Source of the DNA: an uncultured Rubrivivax sp.
Lineage (GTDB): Bacteria > Pseudomonadota > Gammaproteobacteria > Burkholderiales > Burkholderiaceae_C
NCBI GenBank assembly: GCA_937967345.1
Contig: CALBTN010000313.1
Location: 1-10,112, forward strand
Length of the DNA: 10,112 bases
Direction: 5' to 3'
The stretch's first letter is position 1. Every line of letters begins with the position of its first letter. The notes beneath the pieces were generated by a model, which was not told where the DNA came from, did not search any database, and was given only the letters and a program-made list of their open reading frames with translations. The position numbers were made by a program, and so were the translations under genes. Positions 6,884-10,112 of this stretch are shown one piece after another.

Positions 6884-7543
6884 TCAGCGCCGGCGCGCAG
6901 CCGGCCGCCGGCGCGGCGCGGCGGCCGGTGCGGGTGCAGGATCCAGCGGCCGGCTGACGTCGGCCAGCAACATCACGCTGCGCACCACGTCCTGCACGGC
7001 CTCGGCCAGGTCGGCCGGCGGCTCCAGCGTGTCGATCAGCTGCAGCAGGGCATCGGCGTCGTCCAGATCGTCGGCATCGAAGTGCAGGTAGATCAGCGCC
7101 AGCGGCTCCAGCAGCTGCGCGTCGTCGAGGCGGCTCAGGCCGAGAAAGCGCTCGATCGCCGCGGCGAAGCCAGCGGCCCATGGCAGCACGCATTCCGACA
7201 CCGTGGCCGCGCCGTCCAGCTCGAAGATCCACGGATCGAACCACTGGCGCGCGCCGATCGCGGCTTGCAGCGTGGCGTGGCGCTGCTGCACCAGGCGGTG
7301 GATGCGCGCGGCATCGAAGCCGGCCGGCAGCGCACGGCCGTCCACATCGGTGATCCAGCGTTGCCACTGCGCGGGGTCGATGCGACCCGGCTGCAGCAGC
7401 ACGCCGCACAGAAAGCCGTCGATCGCGCTGACGTCCAGCGGCTGCAACGGTGCCGGCACGCGGTCGAGCCGATCCTGCAACTCACGGATGTCTTGCTCCT
7501 CGCGCGCGTTCGCGTCCGGGCCGGGCGGTGGGGTGGATTCCAT
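6884..7543 (-). CDS. UPF0149 (YecA-like) family protein
   Basis: The 219-residue product shows the UPF0149/YecA core: LDVSAIDGFLCGVLLQPGRIDPAQWQRWI (36-64), WFDPWIFELDG (101-111), LPWAAGFAAAIE (120-131) and LIYLHFDADD (150-159). The molecular function of the family is not established. Many YecA-type proteins carry a C-terminal SEC-C zinc motif, but this one ends in an Ala/Pro stretch and a basic tail (RRRPAARRR), with no Cys cluster. The start is ATG at 7543; an in-frame TTG at 7591 would add 16 residues without family resemblance. A -10-like GACAAT lies only 6 bp before the ATG, which favours this start and suggests a leaderless message. The gene converges on the metallophosphoesterase gene. 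Confidence 0.85.
   Translation of the reverse strand: MESTPPPGPDANAREEQDIRELQDRLDRVPAPLQPLDVSAIDGFLCGVLLQPGRIDPAQWQRWITDVDGRALPAGFDAARIHRLVQQRHATLQAAIGARQWFDPWIFELDGAATVSECVLPWAAGFAAAIERFLGLSRLDDAQLLEPLALIYLHFDADDLDDADALLQLIDTLEPPADLAEAVQDVVRSVMLLADVSRPLDPAPAPAAAPRRRPAARRR
6901..6928. repeat. Perfect 9-bp inverted repeat in the UPF0149 3' coding end
   Basis: CCGGCCGCC (6901-6909) and GGCGGCCGG (6920-6928) form a GC-only stem with a 10-nt loop. It lies 28 bp past the metallophosphoesterase stop and inside the codons for the basic tail of the UPF0149 protein. It could act as a 3'-end structure for the rightward transcript, but there is no T-run, and in such GC-rich coding sequence it may be incidental. 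Confidence 0.35.
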
Positions 7544-7549
7544 GCGGCG

Positions 7550-7555
7550 ATTGTC
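7550..7555 (-). promoter_or_regulatory. -10-like GACAAT 6 bp before the UPF0149 start
   Basis: The minus strand reads GACAAT, then CGCCGC, then ATG. With usual spacing, transcription would begin at or within a base or two of the ATG. No -35 is recognisable. Confidence 0.35.
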
Positions 7556-7599
7556 TCGCCGCGGCGCTGCACTGCGGGCCGGCTCGATCAAGTTAGGGA

Positions 7600-7778
7600 T
7601 GGTTTGCCAGAGCCAGCCTGCCTACAGTCCGGCCTTCGAGCTGTCACACGAGCCAAGATTTGCGCGGCAAGCGCACCAGGCACCGCCCAGGGTCGAGTAC
7701 GCGGGCCTGCAACGATCCCAACGACGTCCTCTTCGTGAGGACTTCTACAAGCCCGCCGGTCGCCGGCGGGCTTTTTTT
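7600..7778 (+). ncRNA. Candidate small RNA ending at a strong orphan terminator (5' end unknown)
   Basis: A very strong rightward terminator at 7749-7778 has no rightward gene behind it: the nearest upstream gene on this strand ended at 6873, and the intervening gene is leftward. Ahead of the terminator lie two perfect small hairpins, TGCGC-GGCAA-GCGCA (7661-7675) and GTCCTC-TTCGT-GAGGAC (7726-7742). No open frame looks coding. The MFS gene downstream has its own -10-like hexamer, so this need not be its leader. The 5' end is a guess, and I could not match the sequence to tmRNA, SRP RNA, RNase P or a tRNA. A leader attenuator of the MFS gene is the main alternative. Confidence 0.35.
7749..7778 (+). 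terminator. Strong Rho-independent terminator
   Basis: GCCCGCCGG (7751-7759) pairs perfectly with CCGGCGGGC (7763-7771) around the loop TCG, extended by two A-T pairs (A7749-A7750 with T7772-T7773). Seven T residues follow at 7772-7778. It works only rightward, since the left flank has no run for the opposite strand. It lies 62 bp before the MFS gene. Confidence 0.92.
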
Positions 7779-7828
7779 CGCCCCGCTGGCCGGGCCGCGC
7801 CCGCGGCGGCCGGTGCGGCAGCGGCCGC

Positions 7829-7834
7829 TAAACT
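7829..7834 (+). promoter_or_regulatory. -10-like TAAACT 6 bp before the MFS gene
   Basis: TAAACT (4/6 to TATAAT, with conserved T1, A2 and T6) ends 6 bp before the ATG at 7841. The spacing would give a leaderless mRNA, in line with the absence of a Shine-Dalgarno sequence. No -35 is seen. Confidence 0.35.
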
Positions 7835-7840
7835 GCTTCG

Positions 7841-9022
7841 ATGAAGGAAGCGCCGTATGCGTGGGTGGTGGTCTGGGCGACGTTCTTTGCGCTGGCCATC
7901 ATCTTCGGCGTGTCCTATTCGTTCGCCGCGTTTTTCGCGTCGTTTGCCGACGAGTTCGGCGCGCAGCGCGCCGATGTCTCGCTGGTGTTCGGCCTGTCGG
8001 GGGCGGTGTACTTCGTGTTCGGCGCGGCCGCCGGCATGCTGGCCGACCGCTTCGGCCCGCGCGCGGTGACCTGCGCCGGCATGCTGCTGATCGCTGCCGG
8101 GCTGGCGCTGTGCAGCTTTGCCGGGTCGATGCCGATGGTCTATGCCGCCTACGGGGTCGGCGTCGGGCTGGGCATCGCCTTGGTCTACACGCCGGCCATC
8201 GCCTGCGTGCAGCCGTGGTTCACCCAGCGCCGCGGCTTTGCCGCCGGGCTGGCCAGCGCCGGCATCGGCGCCGGCACGCTGGCGGTGCCGCTGATCGCCA
8301 GCGCGGGCATTGCGCTGGCACAGTGGCGCGGTGCGATGCGTGCGCTGGCGCTGGGTGTGCTGGTGCTGGGGCTGTCGGCGACCTGGCTGCTGCGGCGTGC
8401 GCCGGCCGCCAGCGCGGCGCGCAGCGATCAGGTTCCGGGCCTGAGCCTGGGCCAGGCGCTGCGCGACCGCCGCTACGGCTGGCTGTACCTGAGCATCGTG
8501 CTGTCGGCGCCGGGCATGTTCATCCCGTTCGCGCACGTGTCGGCGGCGGCGCGCGACATCGGCATCGATGCCGCGCGCGCGGTCGGCCTGGTCGGGCTGA
8601 TCGGCCTGGGCAGCCTGGTCGGGCGCTTTGTCATCGGCGCACTGGCCGACCGCATGGGCCGCGCGCGCACCCTGGTGCTGATGCAGTTGTCGGCCGGCCT
8701 GTCGTACCTGGCCTGGTACGGCGCGGGCGACTATGCGAGCCTGGCCGGCTTCGCGCTGTGGTTCGGCCTGAGTTACGGCGGCATCGTGTCGTTGCTGCCG
8801 CCGGTGGCGATGGACCTGTTCGGCGCCCGCGCGGTGGCCGGCATCATCGGCACGTTGTACAGCGGCGCGGCGCTGGGCAACCTGTTCGGCCCGGTGCTTG
8901 CGGGCTGGGTCTTCGACCGCGGCGGCAGCTACGTGCCGGTGCTGTGGGCCTGCATGGCGCTGTCGGTGCTGGCCGCGCTGGCATCGGCGCGTTTGTTAGG
9001 CTCGCGCGCCCCGGCGTACTGA
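7841..9022 (+). CDS. MFS transporter, monocarboxylate/oxalate-formate antiporter-like
   Basis: This 393-residue inner-membrane protein should have 12 transmembrane helices. The first helix begins near residue 7 (AWVVVWATFFALAIIFGVSY), and hydrophobic segments continue to about residue 385, with a polar central loop at 185-210. MFS motif A appears in both halves: GMLADRFGPR (65-74) and GALADRMGRAR (266-276). The stretch PWFTQRRGFAAGLASAGIGAG (125-145) is typical of the monocarboxylate-transporter-like and OFA/YcxA-like branches, which suggests an organic anion substrate. The actual substrate is unknown. ATG at 7841 is the natural start. A Mrr-like gene follows after 20 bp and is probably in the same transcript. 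A strong terminator upstream isolates this unit from its left side. Confidence 0.92.
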   Translation: MKEAPYAWVVVWATFFALAIIFGVSYSFAAFFASFADEFGAQRADVSLVFGLSGAVYFVFGAAAGMLADRFGPRAVTCAGMLLIAAGLALCSFAGSMPMVYAAYGVGVGLGIALVYTPAIACVQPWFTQRRGFAAGLASAGIGAGTLAVPLIASAGIALAQWRGAMRALALGVLVLGLSATWLLRRAPAASAARSDQVPGLSLGQALRDRRYGWLYLSIVLSAPGMFIPFAHVSAAARDIGIDAARAVGLVGLIGLGSLVGRFVIGALADRMGRARTLVLMQLSAGLSYLAWYGAGDYASLAGFALWFGLSYGGIVSLLPPVAMDLFGARAVAGIIGTLYSGAALGNLFGPVLAGWVFDRGGSYVPVLWACMALSVLAALASARLLGSRAPAY

Positions 9023-9042
9023 GCGCCACCGACGCAATCCGC

Positions 9043-9639
9043 ATGAAGCTGAAGATGGCACCGAACTCGCTGTTCGCGATCCTGCTGCGATCGCCGTGGT
9101 GGGCGAGCCTGGGCATCGCGCTGGCGCTGGCGCTGCTGATGCGCGCGCTGCTGCCGGCCGACTACGCGCTGGCCGGCATGATGGGAAGCTTGCCGTTCGT
9201 GGTGATCGCGGCCATCGCCGCCTGGCGCCAGTTGCGTGCGCCGAGTGCGGCGCAAACCGCGCAGACCTTGCAGCGGTTGCAGGCGATGAGCTCGCGCGAA
9301 TTCGCCGACACCCTCGAGGCGGCGTTTCGCGCGCAGGGCCACGAGGTGCGGCGCTTGCCGCGCGGCGGCGCCGATCTGGAGCTGACGCTGAAGCAGCGGC
9401 GCAGCGTGGTCGCCTTCAAGCGCTGGAAGGCGGCCAACGTCGGCGTCGAGCCGCTGCGCGAGTTGCAGGCGCTGCGGCGCGAGCTCGATGCCGATGCGGC
9501 GCTCTTCGTTGCCACCGGCACCCTCAGCGAAAAGGCCGCTGATTTCGTGCGCGACAACCCGTTGCAGTTGCTCGGCGCCGACGAACTGGTGCGGCTGGTG
9601 CGTGGCGCGGGAGTGGCAGGCGCGACGCCGTCGCGCTGA
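9043..9639 (+). CDS. Membrane-anchored Mrr-like (restriction endonuclease fold) protein, probably catalytically altered
   Basis: The 198-residue protein has two predicted transmembrane helices near its N-terminus (about 20-38 and 44-61), followed by a cytoplasmic Mrr-type domain. Domain signatures are SSREFADTLEAAFRAQGHEV (83-102), RGGADLELTL (107-116), VVAFKRWKAANVGVEPLRELQAL (122-144) and DAALFVATGTLSEKAADFV (151-169). In active Mrr-cat domains the PD-(D/E)XK-type site is D...QxK. Here D111 and K126 remain, but the expected Gln is Ala (VVAFK). Membrane-anchored Mrr-like proteins are common single genes in betaproteobacteria; no methylase or specificity subunit is present, so a restriction-modification role is unlikely. 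An alternative ATG at 9055 would drop four residues. It sits 20 bp after the MFS gene, and no separate promoter is visible. Confidence 0.85.
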   Translation: MKLKMAPNSLFAILLRSPWWASLGIALALALLMRALLPADYALAGMMGSLPFVVIAAIAAWRQLRAPSAAQTAQTLQRLQAMSSREFADTLEAAFRAQGHEVRRLPRGGADLELTLKQRRSVVAFKRWKAANVGVEPLRELQALRRELDADAALFVATGTLSEKAADFVRDNPLQLLGADELVRLVRGAGVAGATPSR

Positions 9640-9707
9640 GACGGTTTCGCGGCCTGGCGCTTGGCGATGCGCTACCCGCTACCGGGGCATAGCCGACACC
9701 CAATACA

Positions 9708-9805
9708 TTCACCGCAGAGGAACGGAGGACGCAGAGTTTGCGCAGAGGAATACAAGTCTGGCTTTACTCTGCGGACCTCTGCGTCCTCCGTTCCTCTGCG
9801 GTGAA
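9708..9805. repeat. Perfect 29-bp inverted repeat (dispersed-repeat or miniature element type)
   Basis: The left arm, 9708-9736, and right arm, 9777-9805, are exact reverse complements over all 29 bases. The arms contain the word GCAGAGG/CCTCTGC repeatedly. Nested inside is a second pair, CGCAGAG (9741-9747) and CTCTGCG (9767-9773). Outside the arms AATACA (9702-9707) pairs with TGTATT (9814-9819) after an 8-nt bulge on the right. The ACCGCAGAGG...CTCTGCGGTGAA wording resembles dispersed palindromic repeats I have seen in intergenic regions of varied bacteria. No transposase is present. Confidence 0.9.
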
Positions 9806-9832
9806 GGCTGTTCTGTATTCGGCTGCTTTGCG

Positions 9833-9849
9833 CCGAGGACGGTCCTCGG
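9833..9849. repeat. Short hairpin, 7-bp stem
   Basis: CCGAGGA (9833-9839) and TCCTCGG (9843-9849) pair around a 3-nt loop. Rightward it is followed only by GCTTTC, a poor T-tract, so it is at most a weak terminator for the MFS/Mrr-like unit. Confidence 0.4.
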
Positions 9850-9855
9850 GCTTTC

Positions 9856-9877
9856 ATTCCCGAACGCAACCGGGAAT
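9856..9877 (-). terminator. Hairpin at the 3' end of the ABC permease gene
   Basis: ATTCCCG (9856-9862) and CGGGAAT (9871-9877) form a perfect 7-bp stem with an 8-nt loop. Leftward, the stem starts on the last base of the permease stop codon. No T-run follows, so termination strength is uncertain. Confidence 0.4.
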
Positions 9878-10112
9878 CACAGCTTCTCGGTCTCGCCGCT
9901 CCTGGGCTGCCACTTCATCAACCGCCGCTCGATGCGCGTGACGCCGGCGTCCAGCAGCAGCGCAAAGGCGGTCAGCACCACGATGCCGGCCATCACCGTG
10001 TTGATGTCGAAGCTGCCCTCGGCCTGCAGGATCAGGTAGCCCACGCCCTGGCTCGAGCCCAGGTATTCGCCGACCACCGCGCCGACGAAGGCCAGGCCCA
10101 CGCTGGTGTGCA
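9877..10112 (-). CDS. ABC transporter permease (NitT/TauT type), C-terminal part
   Basis: The last 77 codons of a gene that enters from the right edge. The sequence GLAFVGAVVGEYLGSSQGVGYLI is the inner-membrane permease signature of the nitrate/sulfonate/taurine importers (SsuC/TauC-like), where the EAA-type loop contacts the ATPase. It is followed by FDINTVMAGIVVLTAFALLLDAGVTRIERRLMKWQP, the usual last transmembrane helix with the final ER..W tail. The substrate cannot be told from this part. The ATPase and binding-protein genes would be expected beyond the right edge. The frame is open to the last complete codon, so the GTG at 10101 is internal and not a start. Confidence 0.9.
   Translation of the reverse strand, partial: HTSVGLAFVGAVVGEYLGSSQGVGYLILQAEGSFDINTVMAGIVVLTAFALLLDAGVTRIERRLMKWQPRSGETEKL

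Larger units (their letters stand above)
9640..9876. other. 237-bp intergenic region with palindromic repeats
   Basis: This gap lies between two converging genes and is less GC-rich than its neighbours. It contains the 29-bp inverted repeat described separately, a 7-bp hairpin at 9833-9849, and a 7-bp hairpin at 9856-9877 next to the ABC permease stop. I see no convincing gene in it; short open frames through it follow the repeat arms. Confidence 0.7.

Noticed and set aside
7600..7778. 6S RNA (ssrS) at the orphan terminator
   Set aside because: The length and a GCCTGC word are suggestive, but I could not build the long closing stem and central bubble by hand, and the usual ygfA neighbour is absent.
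7660..9042. Long rightward frame leading into the Mrr-like gene, suggesting a larger fusion protein
   Set aside because: It runs across the terminator and through the MFS gene in another frame. Only the part from 9043 has family signatures, and the MFS frame is clearly the coding one upstream.
9043..9639. Restriction-modification or novel defence system around the Mrr-like gene
   Set aside because: There is no methyltransferase, specificity subunit, helicase or other defence gene nearby, the active site appears altered, and the neighbour is an MFS transporter.
9702..9819. CRISPR-like repeats in the GCAGAGG-rich region
   Set aside because: There are only two arms, and they are inverted and not direct; there are no regular spacers and no cas genes.

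Overview
The window is about 70% GC with strong G/C preference at third codon positions. Its gene content (queA-tgt pair, GTP-type PEP carboxykinase, YiiM-like MOSC protein, RlmJ, UPF0149 protein, NitT/TauT-type permease) and protein sequences suggest a betaproteobacterium, most likely order Burkholderiales. This is judged from recalled family sequences, not from a database search.

Layout. At the left edge the first codons of recG run leftward, head to head with queA (231-1268) and tgt (1316-2458), the two tRNA queuosine enzymes. A short 8-bp tandem array lies in the queA leader. tgt converges on a leftward pair, a MOSC-domain gene (3356-3931) followed by rlmJ (2503-3351), with a perfect hairpin between the converging stops. 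A 256-bp divergent spacer separates the MOSC gene from pckG (4188-6074). pckG is followed by a metallophosphoesterase gene that starts with TTG (6097-6873). This converges, with a 10-bp gap, on a leftward UPF0149/YecA-like gene (6884-7543). A 297-bp gap then holds a very strong rightward intrinsic terminator with no rightward gene behind it, which suggests a small RNA. Next come an MFS transporter (7841-9022) and a membrane-anchored, Mrr-like nuclease-fold protein (9043-9639). The following 237-bp gap contains a perfect 29-bp inverted repeat. The window ends in the C-terminal part of a leftward ABC transporter permease.

Functionally this is mostly core housekeeping: tRNA modification (QueA, Tgt), rRNA modification (RlmJ), gluconeogenesis (PckG) and DNA repair (RecG), plus small accessory proteins. 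I see no phage genes, transposase, CRISPR array or recognisable multi-gene defence system. The points worth a second look are mainly non-coding: the orphan terminator/sRNA candidate, the long palindromic repeat, the tandem array before queA, and several -10-like hexamers only 6-8 bp before start codons, which hint at leaderless transcription. Among the proteins, the Mrr-like one appears to have lost a catalytic residue.
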